A stretch of DNA of 64,000 nt. It comes from Autumnicola edwardsiae. GTDB taxonomy: Bacteria > Bacteroidota > Bacteroidia > Flavobacteriales > Flavobacteriaceae. The translations under genes and the position numbers were made by a program. Positions 44,939 to 52,350 of the stretch are shown piece by piece. The stretch covers positions 1 through 64,000 of the forward strand of contig NZ_JAVRHP010000004.1 of the NCBI RefSeq assembly GCF_031846505.1, given 5' to 3'. The notes under the pieces are model-generated. The model searched no databases, was not told the DNA's origin, and was given only the letters and a program-made list of their open reading frames with translations. Position 1 is the first letter of the stretch; each line of letters opens with the position of its first letter.

Positions 44939-46261
44939 ATGAATATTACCAGAGAGAATATTGATGAACTAAATGCGATCGTAAAAGTAGACATCGCACA
45001 AGAGGACTATTCGGGAAAAGTAGAGAAGATTTTAAAAGATTACCGCAAAAATGCCAATATCCCTGGCTTTAGAAAAGGGCATGTGCCTATGGGAATGGTC
45101 AAGAAGCAATATGGTAAGGCCGTTTTGGTGGATGAGGTGAATAAGCTGCTTCAGGAAGGTTTAAACAATTACCTTAAAGAGGAAAAGCTCGATGTGCTTG
45201 GAAATCCGCTACCTAAAGAACAGGATAATTTTGACTGGGATAAAGATAACTACAGCTTTGAATTTGAACTTGGTCTATCTCCGGAATTTGATGTGGATCT
45301 TGATGTTAAGGAGCCAATCAACCATTATAAAATTGTAGCAGATGATGAGATGGTGGATAACCAGATCAAAAACATGCAGAAGCAATATGGAAAACTTGTT
45401 TCCAAAGAAAAGGCAGAAGAAGGTGATATCGTTGCAGGTACTTTTAAGAATGAAGAAGAAGGAATCGATAATTCGACTTCAGTAGAATTGGAAAAAATAA
45501 AAGGTAAAGAAAATCTTGAAAAATTTGTTGGAGCTAAAGCAGGTGATACCATCAGCTTAAGCACAAAAGGTCTTTTTGAAGATGATCACGATTTAATTCA
45601 GCACCTTAAAATTGAGCATGACAAAGCGCACGATCTGGATATTGAAGTAGAATTTACAGTTTCTGAAGTAAATGAGCAGGAGCTTGCAGATCTTGACCAG
45701 GAATTGTTCGATAAGCTTTTTGGAAAGGATGAAGTAAAAACTGTTACAGAGCTTAAGGAGAAGATAAAAGAAGATGCTGCAAAGCAATTTCAGCAACAAA
45801 GCGATCAGCAACTAATGAACGATGTTACTGAAGCTTTAATTGAAAATACGAAGTTTGATCTTCCTAAAGAATTTCTTCAGAAATGGATTCAGACTGTAGG
45901 TGAAGAACCAATGACAGAAGAAGAAGCTGCAGAAGAGTATGAAAAGAGCGAGAAAGGACTACGTTACCAGTTAATTGAAGGTAAAGTAATGAAAGACAAT
46001 GGTCTTGAAATCAACTTTGAAGATCTTAAAGCATTTGCAATAGAAAAGATAAAAATGCAAATGGCCCAGTTTGGTCAGATGGATCCTTCAGAAAAAGAAC
46101 TGGACGATATTGCTGCGCGAATCCTATCTAATCAGGATGAAGCCAAACGTTTATCTGAACAGGTAATGAATGAAAAATTATTGGAATTCTATAAGGAAAA
46201 TATGAGTTTCAATGAAAAAGAGGTAACCTACGATGAATTTGTGAAAGAAATTTATGAGTAA
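44939..46261 (+). CDS. tig: Trigger factor
   Basis: 440 residues. Ribosome-binding N-domain (about 1-115) has the docking signature GFRKGHVPMGMVKKQYG; a central FKBP-like domain (about 150-240) includes GDIVAGTFKNEEEGIDNSTS and is diverged from active PPIases; the C-terminal chaperone arms are Glu/Lys/Gln-rich. It binds nascent chains at the ribosome exit tunnel. It lies upstream of clpP and clpX, the classic tig-clpP-clpX order, but a terminator separates them. Confidence 0.95.
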   Translation: MNITRENIDELNAIVKVDIAQEDYSGKVEKILKDYRKNANIPGFRKGHVPMGMVKKQYGKAVLVDEVNKLLQEGLNNYLKEEKLDVLGNPLPKEQDNFDWDKDNYSFEFELGLSPEFDVDLDVKEPINHYKIVADDEMVDNQIKNMQKQYGKLVSKEKAEEGDIVAGTFKNEEEGIDNSTSVELEKIKGKENLEKFVGAKAGDTISLSTKGLFEDDHDLIQHLKIEHDKAHDLDIEVEFTVSEVNEQELADLDQELFDKLFGKDEVKTVTELKEKIKEDAAKQFQQQSDQQLMNDVTEALIENTKFDLPKEFLQKWIQTVGEEPMTEEEAAEEYEKSEKGLRYQLIEGKVMKDNGLEINFEDLKAFAIEKIKMQMAQFGQMDPSEKELDDIAARILSNQDEAKRLSEQVMNEKLLEFYKENMSFNEKEVTYDEFVKEIYE

Positions 46262-46288
46262 GCTATTTCTATAATTTATACTTATCTT

Positions 46289-46325
46289 TAAGGTGTTAAA
46301 CCGATTTGGTCTAACACCTTTTTTA
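46289..46325 (+). terminator. Terminator after tig
   Basis: Stem AAGGTGTTA / TAACACCTT (9 bp perfect, with a further short inner pairing) followed by a run of T. It lies in the tig-clpP gap. Confidence 0.82.
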
Positions 46326-46430
46326 GTAACAATTATCCGCTTTGGATAAAGATAAAGCCAATTTGACGTAAAAGTTTGATTGGCTGAATTTTTGAATGTC
46401 CTTAAGCAGAAAAATAAAAATATAGAATTG

Positions 46431-47111
46431 ATGGACTACGGAAAAGAATTTGAAAAATACGCCACAAAACATCACGGAATTAATAGTAACTATTACGATA
46501 AGTTGGTGAGTGCGGTAACTCCACCAGTGGGGATGACTCCTAACATTATTGAAGAGCGGCAGATGAATGCCGTGGCAATGGATGTTTTTTCACGTTTAAT
46601 GATGGATCGTATTATTTTTATGGGTACGGGTATAAGCGATCAAATCGCAAATATCATCCAGGCACAGTTACTTTTTCTCGAAAGTACAGATGCTTCTAAG
46701 GATATCCAGATTTATATTAACTCTCCGGGAGGCAGTGTGTATGCAGGATTAGGTATTTATGATACTATGCAATTTATAAAACCAGATGTAGCCACGATCT
46801 GTACAGGAATGGCAGCTTCTATGGGTGCAGTTTTACTTTGTGCGGGTGAAAAAGGTAAAAGAAGTGGGCTTCCACACTCCAGGGTGATGATTCACCAGCC
46901 TCTGGGAGGTGCCCAGGGTCAGGCTAGTGACATTGAAATTACTGCCAGGGAAATCCTCACTTTGAAGGAAGAGTTGTACAAGATTATCTCTAAGCATTCC
47001 GGTCAGGATTATGAGAAGGTACATGAAGATAGTGACCGTGATTACTGGATGAAGGCAGATAAAGCGAAGGAATATGGTATGATCGATGAAGTATTAAAAA
47101 GAGAAGCATAA
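46431..47111 (+). CDS. clpP: ATP-dependent Clp protease proteolytic subunit
   Basis: 226 residues from ATG 46431 (MDYGKEFEKYATKHHGINSNYY), the N-terminus usual in this family; a TTG at 46380 keeps the frame open but adds a Lys-rich extension. The catalytic triad is evident: Ser in GMAASMGAVLL, His in HSRVMIHQPLGG and the Asp region DSDRDYWMKADKAKEYGMID. ClpP forms the degradation chamber for ClpX, encoded 65 bases downstream. Confidence 0.96.
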   Translation: MDYGKEFEKYATKHHGINSNYYDKLVSAVTPPVGMTPNIIEERQMNAVAMDVFSRLMMDRIIFMGTGISDQIANIIQAQLLFLESTDASKDIQIYINSPGGSVYAGLGIYDTMQFIKPDVATICTGMAASMGAVLLCAGEKGKRSGLPHSRVMIHQPLGGAQGQASDIEITAREILTLKEELYKIISKHSGQDYEKVHEDSDRDYWMKADKAKEYGMIDEVLKREA

Positions 47112-47176
47112 TTGGAATTCAGGAATCATTTTTTATATTATAAGAAGCCTGAATTAATAATAGGAAAACCAAAGTA

Positions 47177-48409
47177 ATGGGTAAAGAGGATTTAGAATGT
47201 TCATTTTGTGGTAGGAAGAAGCCGGAGACCAGCTTATTAATAGCCGGTCTGGATGCTCATATTTGTGATAGGTGTATTGAACAGGCTCATGGTATAGTTT
47301 TGGAAGAATCCCGGCAAGGTGAAGCCAAAGAACTTTCTTCAGATCTAATGCTTAGTAAGCCAAAAACTATAAAATCTTTTCTGGATGAGTATGTTATAGG
47401 ACAGGAGGACACTAAGAAAGTGATGTCTGTTGCAGTATATAATCACTATAAAAGATTGTTGCAGCCGGGTACAGATGATGATGTAGAGATCCAGAAAAGT
47501 AATATTATTATGGTAGGGGAGACCGGTACCGGTAAAACCCTTATCGCGAAGACCATAGCAAAGATGCTAAACGTGCCTTTGGCTATTGTTGATGCAACTG
47601 TTTTAACTGAAGCTGGTTATGTTGGAGAAGATGTGGAAGGGATCCTTACCCGTCTCCTGCAGGCAGCCGATTATAATACCGAAAAAGCCCAACGCGGAAT
47701 TGTTTTTATTGATGAAATCGATAAAATCGCCCGTAAAAGCGACAATCCTTCTATTACCAGGGATGTTTCCGGAGAAGGTGTTCAGCAGGCCTTGTTGAAA
47801 TTACTGGAAGGAACTACCGTAAATGTTCCGCCTAAAGGAGGAAGAAAACATCCGGATCAAAAGTTTATAGAAGTAGATACAGAAAATATTTTATTTATTG
47901 CCGGAGGTGCATTCGACGGGATAGAAAAAAATATAAGTAAGCGGCTTAATATGCAGGCGGTAGGTTTTAGTGCTTCAAAAAATGATGATAAAATAGAGCG
48001 TACTAATCTGCTTAAATATATTATCCCAAAGGATTTAAAAGATTTTGGTTTAATTCCGGAGATCATTGGGCGCCTTCCCGCACTCACTTACATGAATCCG
48101 TTAGATAAAGATACGCTCAGGCAGATCCTTACCGAACCTAAAAACGCGATTATCAAACAGTATCAGAAACTCTTTGAGATGGACGATATTGAATTTGAAA
48201 TGACTGAAGATGCCCTGGATTATATAGTAGGAAAAGCAGTGGAATATAAGCTTGGTGCCCGTGGATTACGCTCACTTTGTGAAGCAATTCTTACAGATGC
48301 CATGTTCGAGATGCCTGAAAGTAACCAGACAAAACTTGTTGTTGACGCAGAATATGCTGAAAACAAATTGAACAAATCAACACTTAATAAACTAAAAGCG
48401 GTCTCTTAA
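47177..48409 (+). CDS. clpX: ATP-dependent Clp protease ATP-binding subunit ClpX
   Basis: 410 residues. N-terminal zinc finger (CSFCGRKK...HICDRCIEQA, about 9-40), AAA+ domain with Walker A GETGTGKT, Walker B FIDEIDKIARKSDNP, pore-loop GYVGEDVEGILTRLLQAA, and sensor/arginine-finger region GLIPEIIGRLP and LGARGLRSLCEAIL. It unfolds substrates and feeds them into ClpP. Closed by a UUCG-loop terminator. Confidence 0.97.
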   Translation: MGKEDLECSFCGRKKPETSLLIAGLDAHICDRCIEQAHGIVLEESRQGEAKELSSDLMLSKPKTIKSFLDEYVIGQEDTKKVMSVAVYNHYKRLLQPGTDDDVEIQKSNIIMVGETGTGKTLIAKTIAKMLNVPLAIVDATVLTEAGYVGEDVEGILTRLLQAADYNTEKAQRGIVFIDEIDKIARKSDNPSITRDVSGEGVQQALLKLLEGTTVNVPPKGGRKHPDQKFIEVDTENILFIAGGAFDGIEKNISKRLNMQAVGFSASKNDDKIERTNLLKYIIPKDLKDFGLIPEIIGRLPALTYMNPLDKDTLRQILTEPKNAIIKQYQKLFEMDDIEFEMTEDALDYIVGKAVEYKLGARGLRSLCEAILTDAMFEMPESNQTKLVVDAEYAENKLNKSTLNKLKAVS

Positions 48410-48435
48410 AACGCACTTAGTAAATACTAATTTTC

Positions 48436-48465
48436 AAGCCATTTCTTCGGAAGTGGCTTTTTTTA
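48436..48465 (+). terminator. Terminator after clpX
   Basis: Stem AAGCCATTTC / GAAGTGGCTT (10 pairs, one G-T) with a TTCG tetraloop and seven T. Confidence 0.92.
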
Positions 48466-48496
48466 TTCAATTTTTCCATTGAAAGATGAATTATCT

Positions 48497-48512
48497 ATCG
48501 TAATATTGCAAT
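48497..48512 (+). promoter_or_regulatory. Candidate ArsR operator before arsR
   Basis: ATCGTAATATTGCAAT is a 16-base imperfect dyad containing a near -7 box (TAATATTG, 48501-48508). It matches the second site at 48881 in 12 of 16 positions, so binding there would block transcription of arsR. Confidence 0.45.
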
Positions 48513-48532
48513 GAATAAAAACGGAAGCAAAA

Positions 48533-48862
48533 GTGGGCGTTACAAAGTCTGAAATATTTACCGATTACCAGAACAAACTGGCACTTGCTGCAAGGGTTTT
48601 GGGTCATCCTGCCCGTATAGCAATTCTTCAGCATTTATTTAAAACAGATTCCTGCGTTTGTGGAGACCTGGTGGGGGTTATAGGTTTAGCACAACCAACA
48701 ATTTCTCAACATCTAAAGGAGCTTAAGAATCTTGGAGTGATTAAAGGAAATATTGAGGGTACAAGGGTTTGTTACTGTATCGATACCCAAAAGTGGGAAG
48801 AATTAAAAGAACTTTTTGCAGGTTTTCTTGATCAGACAGCTTCAGAAAAAAGCTGTTGCTAA
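48533..48862 (+). CDS. arsR: ArsR/SmtB family arsenic-responsive repressor
   Basis: 109 residues with GTG start at 48533. The winged-helix body is typical (VLGHPARIAILQHL, then GLAQPTISQHLKELKNLGVI as recognition helix). Metalloid-binding Cys are at 41 and 43 (SCVCGDL), the place of the ArsR CxC(x2)C site; extra Cys are at 80 and 82 and a terminal Cys-Cys at 108-109. When arsenite binds, the repressor leaves DNA. It heads the arsenic operon. Confidence 0.95.
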   Translation: MGVTKSEIFTDYQNKLALAARVLGHPARIAILQHLFKTDSCVCGDLVGVIGLAQPTISQHLKELKNLGVIKGNIEGTRVCYCIDTQKWEELKELFAGFLDQTASEKSCC

Positions 48863-48880
48863 AAAAATTTAGTTTTAATC

Positions 48881-48896
48881 ATCGCTTTATTGCGAT
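48881..48896 (+). promoter_or_regulatory. Candidate second ArsR operator
   Basis: ATCGCTTTATTGCGAT is a dyad with perfect ATCGC/GCGAT arms, placed in the 49-base gap before the DUF6428 gene. It resembles the site before arsR (12 of 16 identical). Confidence 0.45.
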
Positions 48897-48911
48897 AAAA
48901 CAATAAGAGTT

Positions 48912-49382
48912 ATGAAATTATCAGAAATTAAAAAACACTTGGGGGAGTTAAATCAGATTGGCTTTAAGTTGCCAGATGGTACTTTGGTTCCACGGCATTT
49001 TCACGTTACCGAAATCGGAAAGATCAGCAAGAAATTCATCGATTGTGGAGGAACTTTAAGAGATGAAGAAGTTGTTAATTTCCAGCTGTGGGAAGCACAG
49101 GATTATGATCATCGCTTGCATCCCGAAAAGCTAATGTCGATAATTGAACTTTCTGAAAGGGTACTTGAATTGGAAGATTTAGAAATCGAGGTCGAGTATC
49201 AGGGAAATACCATAGGGAGATATGATCTTGGTTTTGACGGGAAACATTTTTTACTGTTGAATAAACAAACCGCCTGTCTTGCTTTAGATCAATGTGGCGT
49301 AGACGATAACTCAAAGCCGAAAATTGCCAAATTCGAGCCATCATCTTCAGCGGCTTGTGAACCTGGTAGCGGATGCTGCTAA
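48912..49382 (+). CDS. DUF6428 family protein of the arsenic operon
   Basis: 156 residues. The sequence opens MKLSEIKKHLGELNQIGFKLPDGTLVPRHFHVTEIGKI and has HFHVTEIG and EAQDYDHRLHPEKLMSI; no transmembrane or signal segments. It matches DUF6428, a family found next to arsR and arsC-like genes in Bacteroidota. The function is unknown. The C-terminus ends CEPGSGCC, a Cys cluster that may bind arsenite or hand it on; the ArsR also ends with Cys-Cys. That binding idea is inference. Confidence 0.8.
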   Translation: MKLSEIKKHLGELNQIGFKLPDGTLVPRHFHVTEIGKISKKFIDCGGTLRDEEVVNFQLWEAQDYDHRLHPEKLMSIIELSERVLELEDLEIEVEYQGNTIGRYDLGFDGKHFLLLNKQTACLALDQCGVDDNSKPKIAKFEPSSSAACEPGSGCC

Positions 49383-49407
49383 TATTTTAATTCTGACTTA
49401 CAAAAGG

Positions 49408-50040
49408 ATGAAAAAAACAAGTTTACTGACTGCAATTCAGCAAAAAATAGGATCTTTTGATATAAAATCTGTTTCAGAAGAGAGAAAAGAGGTTTTAGAG
49501 CCACTAATTCAGTATATAAAGACCAAAATTGATCAAAATGAACAAATAAAGATTCATTTTATCTGTACCCATAACTCAAGGAGGAGCCAGTTTGCCCAAA
49601 TTTGGGCTCAGGCCATAGCCGCTTATTATAATATTGAAATTCTGGCCTTTTCCGGCGGAGTAGAGGTTACGGCATTTAATGAGAATGCGGTGTCTGCCAT
49701 TAAAAATGCCGGTTTTCAGTTGGTGGCCACAGGAGATAAGAATCCGGTTTATTCAGTTAATTATGCTGAAGATGCACCTGCTTTAAAGATGTACTCCAAA
49801 AAATTTGATGACACTGCAAATCCGGAAGAAAACTTTGCTGCAATTATGACCTGCTCTCATGCCGATGAAACCTGCCCCTTTATTCCCGGTGCCGAAAAGC
49901 GGATTCCGGTGAAATATGATGATCCCAAAGCTTTTGACGGTACCCCGCAACAGGATGAAAAATATCAGGAACGTAGCGACGAAATAGCAACAGAAATGTT
50001 ATACGTATTCTCTACTGTTCAAAAGCAGAAATCTTCTTAA
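49408..50040 (+). CDS. ArsC-type low-molecular-weight protein tyrosine phosphatase
   Basis: 210 residues from ATG 49408. The nucleophile loop FICTHNSRRSQFAQIWAQ (Cys53-x5-Arg59) is the LMW-phosphatase/arsenate-reductase signature; a downstream Cys pair in MTCSHADETCPF and the YDDPKAFDGTP acid region fit thioredoxin-coupled ArsC. Length exceeds the 130-150 residues of simple ArsC, with an N-terminal helical extension. It would reduce arsenate to arsenite for the ACR3 pump encoded next. Confidence 0.88.
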   Translation: MKKTSLLTAIQQKIGSFDIKSVSEERKEVLEPLIQYIKTKIDQNEQIKIHFICTHNSRRSQFAQIWAQAIAAYYNIEILAFSGGVEVTAFNENAVSAIKNAGFQLVATGDKNPVYSVNYAEDAPALKMYSKKFDDTANPEENFAAIMTCSHADETCPFIPGAEKRIPVKYDDPKAFDGTPQQDEKYQERSDEIATEMLYVFSTVQKQKSS

Positions 50041-50050
50041 GACCTATTCA

Positions 50051-51085
50051 ATGGCTGAAAATAAAAAACTTGGATTTCTAAATACGTATCTTACGCTGTG
50101 GATATTTATTGCCATGGGGATTGGTGTAGCTCTCGGCTTCCTCTTTCCATCTTTCCCGGAGCGGATAGAATCTTATAGTAGCGGTACCACCAACTGGCCC
50201 ATTGCCGTTGGGCTTATTCTTATGATGTATCCGCCGTTGGCGAAAGTCAATTACCGGCTTTTGCCTAAGGTGTTTCGTAATGTAAAGATACTTTCCATCT
50301 CCTTACTTCTCAATTGGATTATTGGGCCAATTTTAATGTTTGTCCTGGCAATGATTTTTCTTCAGGATCACCCCGAATATATGGTCGGTCTTATCTTAAT
50401 AGGCCTGGCGCGTTGCATCGCCATGGTTCTGGTCTGGAACGATCTGGCAGAGGGAAGCAGCGAATATGGTGCAGGCCTGGTAGCGCTAAACAGTATTTTC
50501 CAGGTGTTTGCTTATAGTTTTTACGCCTGGCTGTTCATTACAGTATTACCACCGATGTTTGGGTTCGATGGGGCGGTAGTAGATATTTCTATTGCAACTA
50601 TTGCAGAAAGTGTGGCAATTTACCTGGGGATTCCATTTGTGCTGGGAATCCTGAGCAGATACTTCCTGGTTAAACTAAAAGGGAGCGATTGGTACGACAA
50701 AAAGTTTATTCCTGCAATTTCGCCAATTACACTTATAGCCTTGCTCTTTACTATCGTGCTTATGTTTTCACTTAAGGGCGAGCTTATTGTTGAAATCCCA
50801 ATGGATGTGGTGGTTATTGCGGTACCGCTGTTGATTTATTTTACACTCATGTTTATTATTGGCTTTTTTATCAGCAAAGCAATGGGGGCAACCTACGATA
50901 AAAACGCTGCTATTGCTTTTACGGCAGCGGGGAATAATTTTGAACTGGCTATTGCGGTTGCGATAGCTGTCTTCGGATTAAATTCGGGGCAGGCTTTTGC
51001 GGGAGTGATAGGTCCTTTAATAGAAGTTCCTGCACTTATTCTTCTGGTACGTGTCTCCTTTTGGCTGAAAAAGAAGTATTATTGA
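50051..51085 (+). CDS. ACR3-family arsenite efflux transporter
   Basis: 344 residues with ten hydrophobic segments, starting LTLWIFIAMGIGVALGFLFPSF. The GLARCIAMVLVWNDLAEGSSEYGAGLVALNSIFQVF segment with the conserved Cys and the late AIAFTAAGNNFELAIAVAIAVFGLNSGQAFAGVIGPLIEVPALILLV are ACR3 hallmarks (BASS superfamily). It exports arsenite across the cytoplasmic membrane. It begins 10 bases after the ArsC-type gene. Confidence 0.95.
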   Translation: MAENKKLGFLNTYLTLWIFIAMGIGVALGFLFPSFPERIESYSSGTTNWPIAVGLILMMYPPLAKVNYRLLPKVFRNVKILSISLLLNWIIGPILMFVLAMIFLQDHPEYMVGLILIGLARCIAMVLVWNDLAEGSSEYGAGLVALNSIFQVFAYSFYAWLFITVLPPMFGFDGAVVDISIATIAESVAIYLGIPFVLGILSRYFLVKLKGSDWYDKKFIPAISPITLIALLFTIVLMFSLKGELIVEIPMDVVVIAVPLLIYFTLMFIIGFFISKAMGATYDKNAAIAFTAAGNNFELAIAVAIAVFGLNSGQAFAGVIGPLIEVPALILLVRVSFWLKKKYY

Positions 51086-51133
51086 ATTCTCATTTTTCTG
51101 AAGCAGAATTTTCAGAAATTGAATAAACCAAAT

Positions 51134-51349
51134 ATGGATCAACAGCAAAAAAATAATCCTCTGCACGGAGTAAAACTTGTGGATATGCTGAATTTTCTTG
51201 TAGAAAAGTACGGCTGGGACGAATTGGGAAAGAGAATAAACATCCGTTGTTTTACACATGATCCTTCCGTAAAGTCCAGCTTAAAATTTCTTCGGAAAAC
51301 TCCATGGGCACGCGAAAAAGTTGAACAATTATATCTGAAAAGTATTTAG
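51134..51349 (+). CDS. VF530 family small DNA-binding-like protein
   Basis: 71 residues from ATG 51134 (a TTG 15 bases earlier is less likely). It matches the VF530/DUF2132 pattern: NPLHGVKLVDMLNFLVEKYGWDELGKRINIRCFTHDPSVKSSLKFLRKTPWAREKVEQLYL. Members have a compact helical fold with putative nucleic-acid contact but no proven role. It ends one base before the convergent sulfotransferase stop; link to arsenic genes is probably only positional. Confidence 0.85.
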   Translation: MDQQQKNNPLHGVKLVDMLNFLVEKYGWDELGKRINIRCFTHDPSVKSSLKFLRKTPWAREKVEQLYLKSI

Positions 51350-51350
51350 T

Positions 51351-52262
51351 TTAAAGACTGTTGCTGTTGTATAAATCGTACCAGGAAATATCCCGAAGCA
51401 TTCCTTCCAATTTGTTTTTCGGAATATCAGAAGTGAGCGAAGGCAGTTTTTCGTGTGCTTCAGCCGTTTCTAAAGGGTAGTTGAGGTGCTGCATTAAGCC
51501 TCCGGCTTTTTCTATGGCAAGTTCTTTTTGTTCTTCGCTCAATTGCTCCACCCATTTCCCGAATTTTCCTTTGTTGAGGTGCTTCGGGCTTTTATTTTTC
51601 ATGTTAGAGAAAGTCACGGCTTCTTCAATTTCTTTCTGCTCTTTTTCAGATAAACTAACCTGAAGGTAATCTAGTAAAGATTTTAATTCAGCAGGAAAAT
51701 TGTGCAACAACCGTTCATAGAAAACAAAATGAATATCTAATTTTTCTTTATGAAGTAGATAATTGCCATAAAACCATATCCATCGTTCCAGCAGGTTCGC
51801 GTATTCATTGTCCATAAACTCTTCCGGCGAAGAATAAGGGGAGGGATAATGCTTTTTCATATACGGAGTAAAAGCAAATTTTGCAGCCGATAACGCCCGG
51901 TCTCTGGGATCCCGAACTATGCAAATTCTCTTTGTGAAAAGAGGAAGAACATCAAAACTTGTGGAGCACAGGGTAGAATGTGTCCACGCCAGGCTGGTGG
52001 AATTGGCATAAACTGCAGGATCTGAAATTTTCTCCCTAAAAATTGAACTTATCCTGAAATAGCATCCATCTTCTTCAATATCTATCATATCTACTCCAGC
52101 CTGGTCTTTAAAGCTGAGCTCCATATTTTTTGCCTGTTGGTAAAGCTCCTGTTGCTGAATAAAAGACTTTATTGAAAATCCCTTTTTCTTAAGAATCTGA
52201 TGTAAAATGGTGTGTAGCCAATAACTTCCCGATTTTGGTGCACTTATCTGCAGAATGTTCAT
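51351..52262 (-). CDS. Sulfotransferase family protein
   Basis: 303 residues without signal peptide. The PAPS-binding 5'-loop is APKSGSYWLHTILHQIL (residues 8-24) and the 3'-phosphate motif is RICIVRDPRDRALSAAKF (about 112-129); FYERLLHNFPAELKSLLDYLQVSL and a late GKFGKWVEQLSEEQKELAIEKAGGLMQHLNY complete the family. It moves sulfate from PAPS to a hydroxyl or amino group of an unknown acceptor (for example a lipid, polysaccharide or pigment). No PAPS synthesis or glycan genes are beside it. Confidence 0.88.
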   Translation of the reverse strand: MNILQISAPKSGSYWLHTILHQILKKKGFSIKSFIQQQELYQQAKNMELSFKDQAGVDMIDIEEDGCYFRISSIFREKISDPAVYANSTSLAWTHSTLCSTSFDVLPLFTKRICIVRDPRDRALSAAKFAFTPYMKKHYPSPYSSPEEFMDNEYANLLERWIWFYGNYLLHKEKLDIHFVFYERLLHNFPAELKSLLDYLQVSLSEKEQKEIEEAVTFSNMKNKSPKHLNKGKFGKWVEQLSEEQKELAIEKAGGLMQHLNYPLETAEAHEKLPSLTSDIPKNKLEGMLRDISWYDLYNSNSL

Positions 52263-52350
52263 TTATCTGTACTTTAAAAACAAGCTAATAATTTTTCCAA
52301 TCACCATACGGTGGATTAATAAATTCTTAGGATTTTGGAAGGATGTGTTT

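Noticed and set aside
46380..46430. TTG at 46380 as clpP start
   Set aside because: Adds a 17-residue Lys-rich extension; ATG 46431 matches known ClpP N-termini.
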